Source of the DNA: Serinibacter arcticus
GTDB taxonomy: Bacteria > Actinomycetota > Actinomycetes > Actinomycetales > Beutenbergiaceae
Reading direction: 5' to 3'
Assembly (NCBI RefSeq): GCF_004786095.1
Contig: NZ_RHPJ01000002.1
Span: forward strand, 248,001 to 312,000
DNA length: 64,000 nt
How positions within the stretch are numbered: the first letter of the stretch is position 1; the number at the start of each line of letters is the position of its first letter. Below, in pieces: positions 52,822 through 62,328 of this stretch. Made by a program: the position numbers and the translations under genes. Under the pieces are notes generated by a model. It was given only the letters and a program-made list of their open reading frames with translations. It did not search any database and was not told the DNA's origin.

Positions 52822-55800
52822 ATGCACGACAACTCCGACCTCACGCTCGCCCGGATCGACCGGTTCGTGACCGAGTGGATCGCCCCTGCCACCTACCGTG
52901 ACCGCCACCCGCTGGAGGTCACCAGCTGGCGCGTCCCGGACGAGCCCGTCCCGTTCGCGCAGGCGCGCGCCGCGCAGTACGCCCCGCACCCCGTGGGCAC
53001 GCCGTGGGGCACGCCGTGGAGCACCGTCTGGTTCCACGTGACCGGCGAGGTCCCCGCGGCGTGGCCGCTGCCGGGGACGCGCGTCGAGCTCGACGTCGAT
53101 CTCGGCTTCATCGCGCAGCAGCCCGGATTCCAGGCGGAGGGCGCCGCGTGGTCGCCCGACGGCGTCCTGCTCAAGGGCATCTCGCCGCGCAACAGCTTCG
53201 TCCCGCTGCCGCGCGTGTCCTCCGACGGCGACGCCGACGCCGACGACAGCGGTGCTCGGTTCGCGCCCGTCGACCTCTACATCGAGGGCGCCGCGAACCC
53301 CGACGTGCCCGGCAACCAGTGGACCAAGCCCACGCGGCTGGGGGACAAGGCCACCTCGGGCGACACCGAGATCTACGTGCTCAAGCACGTCGACGTCGCG
53401 CTGCTCGACGTCGACGTCCACGAGCTCGTGGCCGACGCCGCCACGCTCCGCGGCCTGATCACGACCCTGCCCACGACCTCACCGCGCCGCGCCGAGGTGA
53501 TCCGGGCGCTCGAGGTGATGTGCGACGTCGTCGATCCCGACGACGTCTCGGGCACCGCCGCCGCCGGCCGCGCGGCGCTCGCGGACGTGCTCGCCGCCCC
53601 GGCGACCCGGAGCGCGCACCGCGTGCACGCCGTCGGGCACGCGCACATCGACTCCGCCTGGCTGTGGCCCGTGCGCGAGACGGTGCGCAAGGTCAGCCGG
53701 ACGGTCGCCAACGTCCTGGCGCTCATGGACGCCGACCCCGACGTGACGTTCGCGTTCTCCTCGGCGCAGCAGTTTGCGTGGCTGCAGGAGTTCTACCCCG
53801 AGCTGTTCGAGCGCGTGAAGGCTCGCGTGGCGGAGGGTCGGGTGCTGCCGGTGGGCGGCATGTGGGTCGAGTCCGACACGAACATGGTCGGGTCCGAGGC
53901 GCTCGTGCGTCAGTTCGTGCAGGGCAAGCGGTTCTTCATCGACGAGCTCGGCTTCGAGCCCACGAACGTCTGGCTGCCGGACTCCTTCGGCTACACGGGG
54001 TCGTTCCCGCAGGTCGCCAAGCTCGCCGGATCGCCGGACTTCCTCACGCAGAAGCTCTCGTGGAACGACACCAACCGCATCCCGCACCACACGTTCTGGT
54101 GGGAGGGCATCGACGGTTCGCGCGTCTTCACGCACTTCCCGCCCGTGGACACCTACAACTCCGACCTGAGCGGCCCCGAGCTGGCGCGGGCGTCCGACCA
54201 GTTCGCCGAGAAGCGTGCGGCGAACACGTCCCTCGTGCCGTTCGGCTACGGCGACGGCGGCGGCGGGCCCACGCGCGAGATGGTGCAGGCAGCGCACCGG
54301 GCCGAGGACCTGGAGGGCTCCTCGCGCGTCGCGCTCTCGACACCGCAGGGGTTCTTCGACGCCGCGCGCGCCGAGTACGCCGACCAGGCGCCGACCTGGG
54401 TGGGCGAGCTCTACCTGGAGTACCACCGCGGCACGTACACCTCGCAGTCGCGCACCAAGCGCGGCAACCGTCGCAGCGAGCACCTGCTGCGCGAGGCCGA
54501 GCTGTGGGCGACGACGGCGGCCGTCCGCACCGGGGCCGCCTACCCGGCCGCCGCGCTGCAGCGGGCGTGGCGGACCGTGCTGCTGCAGCAGTTCCACGAC
54601 ATCCTCCCCGGCTCCTCGATCGCGTGGGTGCACCGCGAGGCCGAGCGCAACTACGCCGAGGTCGCCGAGATGCTCGAGGGGCTGATCGCGGCGTCGCTGC
54701 GCGAGCTCGTCGGCGAGGCTGAGGAGGGGCACCAGGTCGTGCTGAACGCGTCGCCGTTCGCGCGCGGCGGTGTTGCGGCGCTGGGCGGCGGCGCGTCGAC
54801 GGCCGCGACGCCCGCGACCCGGACCCCCGACGGCGAGGGGTGGGTGCTGGAGAACGGCGGCGTGCGCGTCGCCGTCGACGGTCGCGGCCTGGTCACCTCG
54901 GTGCGTCACCTCGCAACCGGCCGGGAGGTGCTGCCGGCGGGCACCGTCGGCAACCTGCTGCAGCTGCACCGCGACATCCCCAACACTTGGGAGGCGTGGG
55001 ACATCGACGCGCACTACCGCCGCAACGTCACCGACCTGGTGGAGGCTGACGCGGTGGAGCCCGACGGCGACGCCGGGCTGCGCGTGACGCGCTCGTTCTC
55101 GGGCAGCCGCGTCGTGCAGGAGCTGCGGCTCGCCGACGGCGACGACCCGACGCTGCACCTGACCACGCACGTCGACTGGCACGAGACGCAGAAGCTGCTC
55201 AAGCTCGCCTTCCCGCTCGACGTCCACAGCACGAGCGCGACGTCGGAGATGCAGTTCGGTCACGTCACGCGGCCCACGCACGTCAACACCTCGTGGGACG
55301 CGGCGCGGTTCGAGACCGTCGCGCACCGGTGGGTGCACGTGGGCGAGCCGGGCTTCGGCGTCGCCGTCGCCAACGACTCCAGCTACGGGCACGACATCAC
55401 GCGGACGCGGTCCCACGACGGGGACGGCGACGTCGACGGCGGCACGGTCGGCTCGACCGTGCGGATCACGCTGCTGCGCGCCCCGCTGTTCCCCGACCCG
55501 GTCGCCGACCAGGGCGAGCACACGTTCCGCGCGGCGGTGACGTTCGGCGCCGACGTGGCCGAGGCGGTGCGCCAGGGGTACGCGATCAACCTGCCCGAGC
55601 GCCGGGTGACCGGCGCGGGGGCGGGCGGTGAGATCGCGCCGCTGGTGCGGGTGGCCGATCCGCAGGTGGTCGTGGAGGCGGTGAAGCTCGCGGAGGACGG
55701 GAGCGGCGACGTCGTCGTGCGGCTGTACGAGTCGCTCGGGGCGCGCGCGGCGACGACGATCGCGCTCGACTTCCCGCACGGGGACGTCACGGTGACGGAC

Positions 55801-55926
55801 CTGATCGAGCGACCGTTCGAGGGTGGCGGCGCGGGGGGCGCTGCGCCGGCGTCGACCGACGACGGCGCGGTGGCCCTCACGCTGCGCCCGTTCGAGATCG
55901 TGACGCTGCGCGTCGCACGCGGCTGA
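52822..55926 (+). CDS. GH38 alpha-mannosidase
   Basis: The 1034-aa enzyme has the full GH38 layout: N-terminal beta domain, a seven-stranded catalytic domain with the zinc His of GHAHIDSAWLWPVRE (His273 region) and the nucleophile Asp387 in WLPDSFGYTGSFPQ, LQQFHDILPGSSIAWVHRE with another zinc ligand, a helical linker and large beta C-terminal domains. GH38 enzymes remove terminal alpha-mannose and act in the cytosol here (no signal). ATG 52822 has GGAAGG 7 nt upstream; a longer in-frame start at 52660 would lie inside the palindromic repeat and is rejected. It probably processes the sugar brought in by the preceding importer. Confidence 0.93.
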   Translation: MHDNSDLTLARIDRFVTEWIAPATYRDRHPLEVTSWRVPDEPVPFAQARAAQYAPHPVGTPWGTPWSTVWFHVTGEVPAAWPLPGTRVELDVDLGFIAQQPGFQAEGAAWSPDGVLLKGISPRNSFVPLPRVSSDGDADADDSGARFAPVDLYIEGAANPDVPGNQWTKPTRLGDKATSGDTEIYVLKHVDVALLDVDVHELVADAATLRGLITTLPTTSPRRAEVIRALEVMCDVVDPDDVSGTAAAGRAALADVLAAPATRSAHRVHAVGHAHIDSAWLWPVRETVRKVSRTVANVLALMDADPDVTFAFSSAQQFAWLQEFYPELFERVKARVAEGRVLPVGGMWVESDTNMVGSEALVRQFVQGKRFFIDELGFEPTNVWLPDSFGYTGSFPQVAKLAGSPDFLTQKLSWNDTNRIPHHTFWWEGIDGSRVFTHFPPVDTYNSDLSGPELARASDQFAEKRAANTSLVPFGYGDGGGGPTREMVQAAHRAEDLEGSSRVALSTPQGFFDAARAEYADQAPTWVGELYLEYHRGTYTSQSRTKRGNRRSEHLLREAELWATTAAVRTGAAYPAAALQRAWRTVLLQQFHDILPGSSIAWVHREAERNYAEVAEMLEGLIAASLRELVGEAEEGHQVVLNASPFARGGVAALGGGASTAATPATRTPDGEGWVLENGGVRVAVDGRGLVTSVRHLATGREVLPAGTVGNLLQLHRDIPNTWEAWDIDAHYRRNVTDLVEADAVEPDGDAGLRVTRSFSGSRVVQELRLADGDDPTLHLTTHVDWHETQKLLKLAFPLDVHSTSATSEMQFGHVTRPTHVNTSWDAARFETVAHRWVHVGEPGFGVAVANDSSYGHDITRTRSHDGDGDVDGGTVGSTVRITLLRAPLFPDPVADQGEHTFRAAVTFGADVAEAVRQGYAINLPERRVTGAGAGGEIAPLVRVADPQVVVEAVKLAEDGSGDVVVRLYESLGARAATTIALDFPHGDVTVTDLIERPFEGGGAGGAAPASTDDGAVALTLRPFEIVTLRVARG

Positions 55927-55983
55927 CCGCTCGCGGCGTCGGCGCTCGCCCTCCGGCGCCGCGGCCCGCTACCCGCCCCCCAT

Positions 55984-56173
55984 TCCGCCGAGTTCGGGGT
56001 TTGTTGCCGAGTTCGGGCTCACCAGCCCCGAACTCCCCGTCAAACCCCGAACTCGGTGGTGGGGAGGCGGCAGGGGCCCCGAACTCGGCGTCAAACCCCG
56101 AACTCGGTGGGAGTGCGGGGCGCGGGGAGGTGGCGGAAGGGCCGAACTGGGTGCGAAAGCCCGAACTCGGCGG
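55984..56173. repeat. Cluster of CGAGTTCGGGG words in both orientations (family C)
   Basis: The word CCGAGTTCGGG occurs rightward at 55988-55998 and 56007-56017, and inverted (CCCGAACTC-type) near 56027, 56046, 56079, 56097, 56143 and 56160. The link GTTTGTTG/CGTCAAAC between words is also inverted. The cluster fills the gap between the convergent GH38 and LLM genes, so many alternative stems can form. Confidence 0.85.
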
Positions 56174-56208
56174 CTGTGGCTGGCAGCGGGCGGGCCGTCA
56201 GGCGGGTG

Positions 56209-57279
56209 TCAGGCGGGCGGGGTCGGCGGCGTCAGCAGCGGGGTCAGGGCCGGGAGCGCCCGCGGGTCCGTCTGGAGCACCAGGGTCGTCACGCACGTGG
56301 TCTCCCACCGGGCGACCTGCTCCGCGATGTCCGACGGCGTCCCCACCAGGCACACCTCCCGCACCAGCTCCTCCGGCACGGCGGCGGCCGCGCGGTCGCG
56401 GTCGCCGGCCGCGTAGTGCGCGGCCACCTCCGCCAGCGCGTCGCCGTAGCCGAGACGCGCCATCGCCTCGCGGTGGAAGTTGGACTCCTGCGACCCCATC
56501 CCGCCCGCGTACAGGGCGAGGTGGGGTCGCAGCAGGTCCACGGCCTGCGCGATGCTGCCGGCGACGGCGGTCGGCACCGTCGCGCAGACCTCGAACGTCT
56601 CGTCGTGCTCACCGGCAGGACGCCGGTGCTCCGGCCGCGCCGCGAACCCCTGCGCCAGGAGGGCGCGCGCCTCGCCGTCGAGCGCGGGGGAGAGGAAGGC
56701 GGGCAGCCAGCCGTCGGCGATCTCGGCGGCGAGCGCGGTGTTGCGCGGACCCTGCGCCGCGAGGTGGATCGGCAGGTCGGCGCGCAGCGGGTGGACGGTG
56801 GAGCGCAACGCCTTGCCCTGGCCGGTCGCCCCGGGAACGCCGTCGGGCAGCGGGAGCGGATAGGCCGGACCGGGAGCCGTGACCGGCGCCTCGCGGCGCA
56901 GCACGTCGCGGACGATCGCGACGTACTCCCGCGTCCGCGCGAGCGGCTTCGCGTACGGCTGGCCGTACCAGCCCTCGACCACCTGGGGCCCCGAGGCGCC
57001 CAGGCCCAGCACGAACCGACCCCCGCTGAGGTGGTCGAGCGTGAGTGCGGCCATCGCCGTGGCGGTCGGGGTGCGCGCGGACATCTGCGCGATACCGGTC
57101 GCGAGCCTGATGCGGCTCGTGCGCGCGCCCCACCACGCGAGCGGGGTGAGCGCGTCGGAGCCGTAGGCCTCCGCGGTCCAGACGGAGTCGAAGCCCGCCT
57201 CGTCCGCGCGGGCGACGGCGTCGGCCATCCCCGGCGGCGGCCCCGCCGACCAGTACCCCGTGTGCAGTCCGAACCTCAT
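56209..57279 (-). CDS. LLM-class flavin/F420-dependent oxidoreductase
   Basis: The 356-aa TIM-barrel protein begins MRFGLHTGYWSAGPPPGM and carries the luciferase-like markers DEAGFDSVWTAEAYGSDALT, RIRLATGIAQMSARTP, LTLDHLSGGRFVLGLGASGP and QGPRNTALAAEIADGWLP. Members of this actinobacterial subgroup use coenzyme F420; the substrate is unknown. ATG 57279 follows GAGGGAG by 4-5 nt. The gene is monocistronic and converges on the GH38 gene. Confidence 0.85.
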   Translation of the reverse strand: MRFGLHTGYWSAGPPPGMADAVARADEAGFDSVWTAEAYGSDALTPLAWWGARTSRIRLATGIAQMSARTPTATAMAALTLDHLSGGRFVLGLGASGPQVVEGWYGQPYAKPLARTREYVAIVRDVLRREAPVTAPGPAYPLPLPDGVPGATGQGKALRSTVHPLRADLPIHLAAQGPRNTALAAEIADGWLPAFLSPALDGEARALLAQGFAARPEHRRPAGEHDETFEVCATVPTAVAGSIAQAVDLLRPHLALYAGGMGSQESNFHREAMARLGYGDALAEVAAHYAAGDRDRAAAAVPEELVREVCLVGTPSDIAEQVARWETTCVTTLVLQTDPRALPALTPLLTPPTPPA

Positions 57280-57661
57280 GCCGCTCCCTCGCGTCGTCGC
57301 CTCGACCGTACGCCACGGGATCGGGTGCACGACGGAACCGCGGGCTCCCGCACAACGTCGCGAACACTCCTCACGGGGGTGTGCGTGGTGCGCGCGTCGC
57401 CTCACGTTCTCGACATCTATCGGTTTGGAACACCGGGAATTTATTAAGGCTTGAAAAAGACTGTGGATAGCCGGTTGCGGGCATTTGAGGCTGGATATTG
57501 TGGCGCTGCGCCGGACGAGATCCGGCGGACACGGCGACACGGCAGACGTGATCGCCGAGATACGCCGGTACCTGGGCCGTCGCCCGGATGAGATCGCCGC
57601 CCGGCCCACCCGGCCCACCAAGCCCCCCCCCTCATCACCGCAAGCCCCGCAAGGAGCTCCC
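57280..57661 (+). other. Intergenic region upstream of copper-radical oxidase
   Basis: This 382-bp stretch holds no gene. It contains an AT-rich part (57410-57500) with TTGCGG (57475-57480) and TATTGT (57496-57501), a possible though tightly spaced promoter (15-bp spacer), and a run of nine C at 57623-57631, 30 bp before the GTG start of the oxidase. An in-frame start at 57485 would add 59 non-family residues before the signal peptide and is rejected. Confidence 0.5.
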
Positions 57662-60184
57662 GTGAGAAGAACGCGCACCACCGCACTGGTCGTCGCGACC
57701 GCAGCCCTGGCACTCGTCCCGTCCGTCCTCGACCCCGGGTCGGCGGTGGCCGCCGAGGAGCTCGTGGTCAACGGCGCCCTCGAGACGGGCGAGGGCTGGC
57801 CCACCTGTTTCACGGCAGCCGGCTGGGGAAGCGAGGGCGCGTGGTCGCTGGCGCCGGGGCGCGGCGGCGGGCGTGCCGTCACCGTCGCCATCGCCGACCA
57901 CGTCAGCGGTGATCGCAAGCTGCTGACCTCCGAGGTGGAGGCGTGCGCCCCCGCGGTGGTGGCCGGTGAGAGGTACGACCTCGCGGCCTGGTACACCTCC
58001 ACCGCCCCGGCCTCGCTCACCGTCTTCCGGCAGTCCGCGCAGGGATGGTCCTACTGGGGCGACCTCGGCGTCCAGCCCGCGAGCGCGGCCTGGCGCCGCG
58101 CCGGTGCCACGACGCCGCCGGTGCCCGAGGGGACCCTGCGCCTGGCGTTCGGCCTCTCCCTCGGGGCCACCGGCAGCCTGACCACCGACGACTACTCCGC
58201 GGCACGCACGACCGCCGTCGTGCCGGGCGACCCGGGCGACCCCCAGAACCCGGTTCCCCCGATCGGCGTCGCGATCGACAACCCCTGGCTGCTGGCCGGC
58301 GGTCGCGAGTGCCTGATGGTCGCGGGCTGGGGCCAGAACGCGGTCGAGCGCACCTACTCCACGGACGTTCCCGACGACGCCCCGGCGGGCGCCCGGTCGT
58401 TGGCGCTGAGCATGACCGGCCACGTGTCCGGTGACGTCAAGGCCATCGTGTCCGAGACGGTCGGCTGCGCCCCGGCCGTCGAGGCGGGCGTCCTCTACGA
58501 GGCGACGATCCGCTACCGCTCCACGAGCGCCGCCACCACGATGACCGCCTTCAAGCACGACGCCGCCGGCTGGTCCTACTGGACCGACCTGGCGCCGCTC
58601 CCCGCGACCACGGGCTGGGAGGGGCGCACCGTCACGCTCCCCGAGATCCCGGCGGGGGTCGACCGGGTCTCCTTCGGTGTCGCGATCGCGGCCGACGGTG
58701 AGCTCCTGACGACCGGTCCCGAGCTGGCCCGGGCCGAGGAGGAGCCCGTCCCCGGGGGCGAGGCGGCGCAGCTGGGCCGCTGGGACGTCCAGGCGAGGGA
58801 GATGCCGGTGCGAGCGATGCACACCACGCTGCTCTCCGACGGCCGCGTCCTCCTCGTCGCCGGCTCCGGCAACGATCGGAGCCGGTTCGACGCCGGCAGC
58901 TTCACGGCCGCCGTGTGGGACCCGACCGAGGACACCTATCTCGAGATCGATGTCCCGTACGACATGTTCTGCTCCGGCCACCTCACCCTCCCCGACGGGA
59001 AGGTGCTCATCTCCGGAGGCACCCAGAGCTACCCCGGCGAGGACGACGGGCCGACGACGTTCGACGGGACGGACGCCAGCTACTACTTCGACCCGGCGGA
59101 CGACACCTTCCACCCGACGTCCGACATGGCGGGTGCGCACTGGTACCCGACGCTGACGAAGCTCGGCAACGGCGACGTGTGGGCAGCCGGCGGCATCGAC
59201 GAGAAGGCCGAGGGGACCGTCGTCACGGAGATGTTCGACACGGCCGCCATGCGGTGGCTGCCCACCGCGGAGGTCCCGCAGACGTGGAGCTACTGGGGCA
59301 CCTACCCGCACATGTACCTCATGGACGACGGCATGCTGTTCTACGCCGGCGCCCACACCTTCGGCAACGGGTTGCCGGGCACCGGTGCCTCGCTGTACGA
59401 CTGGCGCACCGCGCAGATCTGGGACGTGCCCGGTCTGCGCGCCAAGGACCTGCGCGACCAGGCGGCGTCGGTGCTCCTCCCACCCGCGCAGGACCAGCGC
59501 GTGCTCATCGTCGGTGGCGGCCACACGGAGGCGAACGCCGCGGGCATCAGCCTGTCCGACGTCATCGACCTGAGCGATCCGGCGCCCGCCTACACCCCGG
59601 TCGGCGACCTGCCCGGGCCAGGCAAGACCTACGTCAACCTCGTCAACCTGCCCGACCGGACGGTGCTCGCCGCCAACGGCGCGACCCACAACCGCGCGGG
59701 GGAGGTGCGCACCGCGGCCCTCTTCGATCCCGGGACGGACGTGTGGACCCCGGTCGTCCCCGACCCCGTGGGCCGCAGCTACCACTCCACGGCCGTCGTG
59801 CTCGCCGACGGGCGGGTGGCCGTGTTCGGCGCCAACCCCGGCAACAACTCCTACGAGATGCGGGTCTCGCTCTACTCCCCGCCCTACCTCTTCGGGGGCG
59901 AGCGGCCGACGATCGTCGCGGCACCCGCGTCGGTGACCTACGGCCAGGGCTTCGCGCTCGAGGTCGACGGCGACGTCGCCTCGGCGTCGCTGATGTCCCC
60001 GATGTCCTCCACCCACCAGACGGACACGAACGCCCGCCTGGTGGACCTGCCCGTCGCGGGCGAGGACGTGCTGACCGCGCAGGTGCCCGACAACCCCGAC
60101 CTGCTCCCGCCCGGCCCCTACATGCTCACCGTGCTCGACACGGCGGGGATTCCCTCGGTCGCGCGATGGGTGTGGGTCGCGTGA
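57662..60184 (+). CDS. Secreted copper-radical oxidase (galactose oxidase/GlxA-like)
   Basis: The 840-aa protein has a signal peptide (TALVVATAALALVPSVL), two tandem homologous carbohydrate-binding-like modules (each with CxxxAGWG, HVSGD, and GWSYW; about residues 35-185 and 210-355), a kelch-type propeller and a C-terminal E-set domain. All expected copper-radical residues are visible: Cys437 (DMFCSGH) and Tyr495 (HWYPTLT) for the thioether cofactor, axial Tyr707 and ligand His708 (GRSYHST), and ligand His785 (SSTHQTDTN). It should oxidise alcohols or aldehydes of glycans to aldehydes/acids with H2O2 release. GTG 57662 has AAGGAG 5 nt upstream. The link to a GT2 downstream recalls the glxA-cslA pair of Streptomyces. 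Confidence 0.88.
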   Translation: MRRTRTTALVVATAALALVPSVLDPGSAVAAEELVVNGALETGEGWPTCFTAAGWGSEGAWSLAPGRGGGRAVTVAIADHVSGDRKLLTSEVEACAPAVVAGERYDLAAWYTSTAPASLTVFRQSAQGWSYWGDLGVQPASAAWRRAGATTPPVPEGTLRLAFGLSLGATGSLTTDDYSAARTTAVVPGDPGDPQNPVPPIGVAIDNPWLLAGGRECLMVAGWGQNAVERTYSTDVPDDAPAGARSLALSMTGHVSGDVKAIVSETVGCAPAVEAGVLYEATIRYRSTSAATTMTAFKHDAAGWSYWTDLAPLPATTGWEGRTVTLPEIPAGVDRVSFGVAIAADGELLTTGPELARAEEEPVPGGEAAQLGRWDVQAREMPVRAMHTTLLSDGRVLLVAGSGNDRSRFDAGSFTAAVWDPTEDTYLEIDVPYDMFCSGHLTLPDGKVLISGGTQSYPGEDDGPTTFDGTDASYYFDPADDTFHPTSDMAGAHWYPTLTKLGNGDVWAAGGIDEKAEGTVVTEMFDTAAMRWLPTAEVPQTWSYWGTYPHMYLMDDGMLFYAGAHTFGNGLPGTGASLYDWRTAQIWDVPGLRAKDLRDQAASVLLPPAQDQRVLIVGGGHTEANAAGISLSDVIDLSDPAPAYTPVGDLPGPGKTYVNLVNLPDRTVLAANGATHNRAGEVRTAALFDPGTDVWTPVVPDPVGRSYHSTAVVLADGRVAVFGANPGNNSYEMRVSLYSPPYLFGGERPTIVAAPASVTYGQGFALEVDGDVASASLMSPMSSTHQTDTNARLVDLPVAGEDVLTAQVPDNPDLLPPGPYMLTVLDTAGIPSVARWVWVA

Positions 60185-60975
60185 GCGCGCCGGAGGTCGC
60201 GCGGCGCCCGGCACGCCGGACCCGACTGATCGCCGTCGTTCCCCTGCTGGTTCTCCTGGTGGCGCTCGCCCTCGTTCTCGCGGGGCGGGGTGCGGGGCCC
60301 CGCGACGCTGCCGCTGCGCCGACGTCGGCGCACGGGGTGCACGTCCAACCCACGAGTGGCGGACCGTCGGGCGAGGCGACGGCGAGCGCGTCCAGCCCGG
60401 GCGAGGCGACGGCGAGCGCGTCCAGCCCGGGCGGGGCGGGGGTCCCGGACGTCGCGGACGTGGCGGACGTGGCGGACGGCACGGACGCGGCGGGTGACGC
60501 CGGAGCGGGTGCGGCGGACGTCGCCGTCGCCCCTCCCGGCAGCGTCCCGGTGGCCGACCCCGTCACCCCCGCTGACGGCCACGTCCTGGACGCCCCGACC
60601 GGCACCGCTCTCGGCCAGGCCGCCGGATCGCCGTCCGCCCCGGTGCGGGTGGGGTCCGAGGCGCTGGGCGAGCCCCGGGCGGCGATCGATCCCGCCGATC
60701 TCGTCACCTCCGACACCGCGCTGGGAGGGTGCCACCCCGCCTACGGCGATGCCGGCCAGTGCCTCCCGCTCGTCCCCCCGAGCATGTCCGCCCACACGGC
60801 GGACATGCTCGCGGCGGGCGTCCCCCTGGACTCGATGCCCCATCCGTGGACGTGCACCGAGCTCCTCCTGCACTTTCCGGACGGCATCGCCGTCCGCCAG
60901 ATCTCCCCGCCCGACCTCGTCGACCCGTTCGGTCTCGACGTCGAGGGCGACGGGATGGCCTGCGCCGCCTCCTGA
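60181..60975 (+). CDS. Exported protein with Excalibur-like C-terminus
   Basis: The 264-aa protein has an uncleaved or signal-like helix near the start (LIAVVPLLVLLVALALVLAG), a low-complexity Ser/Ala/Asp/Val linker with a duplicated 10-residue unit (GEATASASSP) and a DVA repeat, and a C-terminal domain with four Cys (GGCHPAYGDAGQC, PWTC, MACAAS). Its end DPFGLDVEGDGMAC resembles the calcium-binding Excalibur motif (DxDxDGxxC). Such domains occur in extracellular proteins; the role is unknown. GTG 60181 overlaps the oxidase stop (GTGA), so it belongs to the same operon. Confidence 0.7.
   Translation: MSAPEVARRPARRTRLIAVVPLLVLLVALALVLAGRGAGPRDAAAAPTSAHGVHVQPTSGGPSGEATASASSPGEATASASSPGGAGVPDVADVADVADGTDAAGDAGAGAADVAVAPPGSVPVADPVTPADGHVLDAPTGTALGQAAGSPSAPVRVGSEALGEPRAAIDPADLVTSDTALGGCHPAYGDAGQCLPLVPPSMSAHTADMLAAGVPLDSMPHPWTCTELLLHFPDGIAVRQISPPDLVDPFGLDVEGDGMACAAS
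60371..60430 (+). repeat. Perfect 30-bp tandem duplication inside a coding region
   Basis: 60371-60400 and 60401-60430 are identical and begin GCGAGGCGACGGCGAGCGCG. The unit is a multiple of three, so gain or loss of copies changes only linker length of the Excalibur-like protein. Confidence 0.9.
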
Positions 60976-61059
60976 CACCCGGCACCACGTGCTCGTCCCC
61001 GTCCACCGGACGCGGGCGGGTCTCCTCCCCAACCCCGCATCTCTCGAAGGGCCAGGCCC

Positions 61060-62328
61060 ATGACCGTCATGTCCGTTCTGCTGGTGGCGATCGCGCTGCT
61101 CCTCCTCGTGCTCTCGCTGAGCACCCTCGTCCTGGCGACCTACGCCTGGTGGGACCCGGAGGCGAGAGCGACGACCGGGTTCCCGGCGACAGGAGGGGCG
61201 GAGGAGCTGAGCTTCTCGATCCTCGTCCCGTGCCGTCACGAGAGCGAGGGGGTGATGCGCGCGACCCTGGCAGCCCTCCTGGCCCAGTCGCACCGGGACG
61301 TGGAGGTGATCATCTCCGTCGGGCACGACGACCCCGACACCCGCGCCACCGCCGAGCTGCTGGCGCGCGAGCGTCCCGACCGGGTGCGGGTCAGCGTCGA
61401 CGGCGCCGCCGTGAAGAGCAAGCCCCGGCAGCTGAACACGGCGCTGCAGATGTGCCGCGGCGACGTCGTGGGCGTCTTCGACGCCGAGTCGCTGGCGGCT
61501 CCCGAGCTCGTGCGCGCGGTCGACGACGTCTTCCGCACCACGGGGGCCGACGCCGTCCAGGGCGCGGTCCAGCTCGTCAACCACCGCGACACCTGGTTCT
61601 CGCTGCGCAACTGTCTGGAGTACTTCATCTGGTTCTCCTCGCGCCTGCACCTGCAGGAGCGGATGGGTTTCATCCCCCTCGGGGGGACGACCGTGTTCGT
61701 GCGTCGCACACTCCTCGTCGAGCTGGGCGGCTGGGACGAGGAGTGCCTTGCGGAGGACTGCGAGCTCGGGGTCCGCCTGTCCTCGCTCGGTCGTCGGATC
61801 CGCGTGGCCTACAGCCCCGAGCTCGCCACGCGGGAGGAGACCCCCGGGGACGTGGCCTCCTTCGTCAAGCAGCGCACCCGGTGGGCGCTCGGGTTCTTCC
61901 AGGTGTTCCGCAAGGGTGTCTGGCGCCGTCTCCCCACGCGCCGGGCCAGGCTCGCGGCGCGCTGGACTCTCGTGCAGCAGCACCTCGTCGCCGTCACGGG
62001 CATCGCCGTCCCCCTCTCCCTCGCGCTCGCGATCGGAGGATCCTTCCCGCTCCCGGTCGCCATGCTCACCTTCCTCCCGCTCGTGGTCACCCTCGCCACC
62101 GTGGCGCTCGAGGCCTGCATGCTCCGGGAGCTGGGGCGGGACCACGGTCTCGCGATGGGGGTGCGCGACTACGTCGTCCTGATCCTGACCACCATCCCGT
62201 TCCAGCTGCTGCTGGCGTTCGCCACCCTGCGTGCCTACGGACGATTCCGGCGCGGCGACCTGCGCTGGGAGAAGACGGAGCACGCCGGCCGGCACCTCGC
62301 TCCCGTGCGGACGCAGGTGGCGGCATGA
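61060..62328 (+). CDS. Processive family 2 glycosyltransferase (membrane)
   Basis: The 422-aa protein has one N-terminal helix (MSVLLVAIALLLLVLSLS), a GT-A domain with SILVPCRHESEG, the donor-site Asp141 in VFDAES, the catalytic pair Glu232-Asp233 in LAEDCEL and the processive motif Q271-R-T-R-W275, and three C-terminal membrane helices (from LVAVTGIAVPLSLALAIGG). This is the layout of cellulose, hyaluronan, chitin or poly-GlcNAc synthases without a PilZ domain; the sugar is unknown. ATG 61060 follows GAAGGG. It is 84 bp behind the exported protein and overlaps the next gene (ATGA). Confidence 0.88.
   Translation: MTVMSVLLVAIALLLLVLSLSTLVLATYAWWDPEARATTGFPATGGAEELSFSILVPCRHESEGVMRATLAALLAQSHRDVEVIISVGHDDPDTRATAELLARERPDRVRVSVDGAAVKSKPRQLNTALQMCRGDVVGVFDAESLAAPELVRAVDDVFRTTGADAVQGAVQLVNHRDTWFSLRNCLEYFIWFSSRLHLQERMGFIPLGGTTVFVRRTLLVELGGWDEECLAEDCELGVRLSSLGRRIRVAYSPELATREETPGDVASFVKQRTRWALGFFQVFRKGVWRRLPTRRARLAARWTLVQQHLVAVTGIAVPLSLALAIGGSFPLPVAMLTFLPLVVTLATVALEACMLRELGRDHGLAMGVRDYVVLILTTIPFQLLLAFATLRAYGRFRRGDLRWEKTEHAGRHLAPVRTQVAA

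Noticed and set aside
57485-57661. Extended N-terminus of the copper-radical oxidase (59 residues)
   Set aside because: It would bury the signal peptide and crosses the poly-C tract; GTG 57662 with AAGGAG is better.
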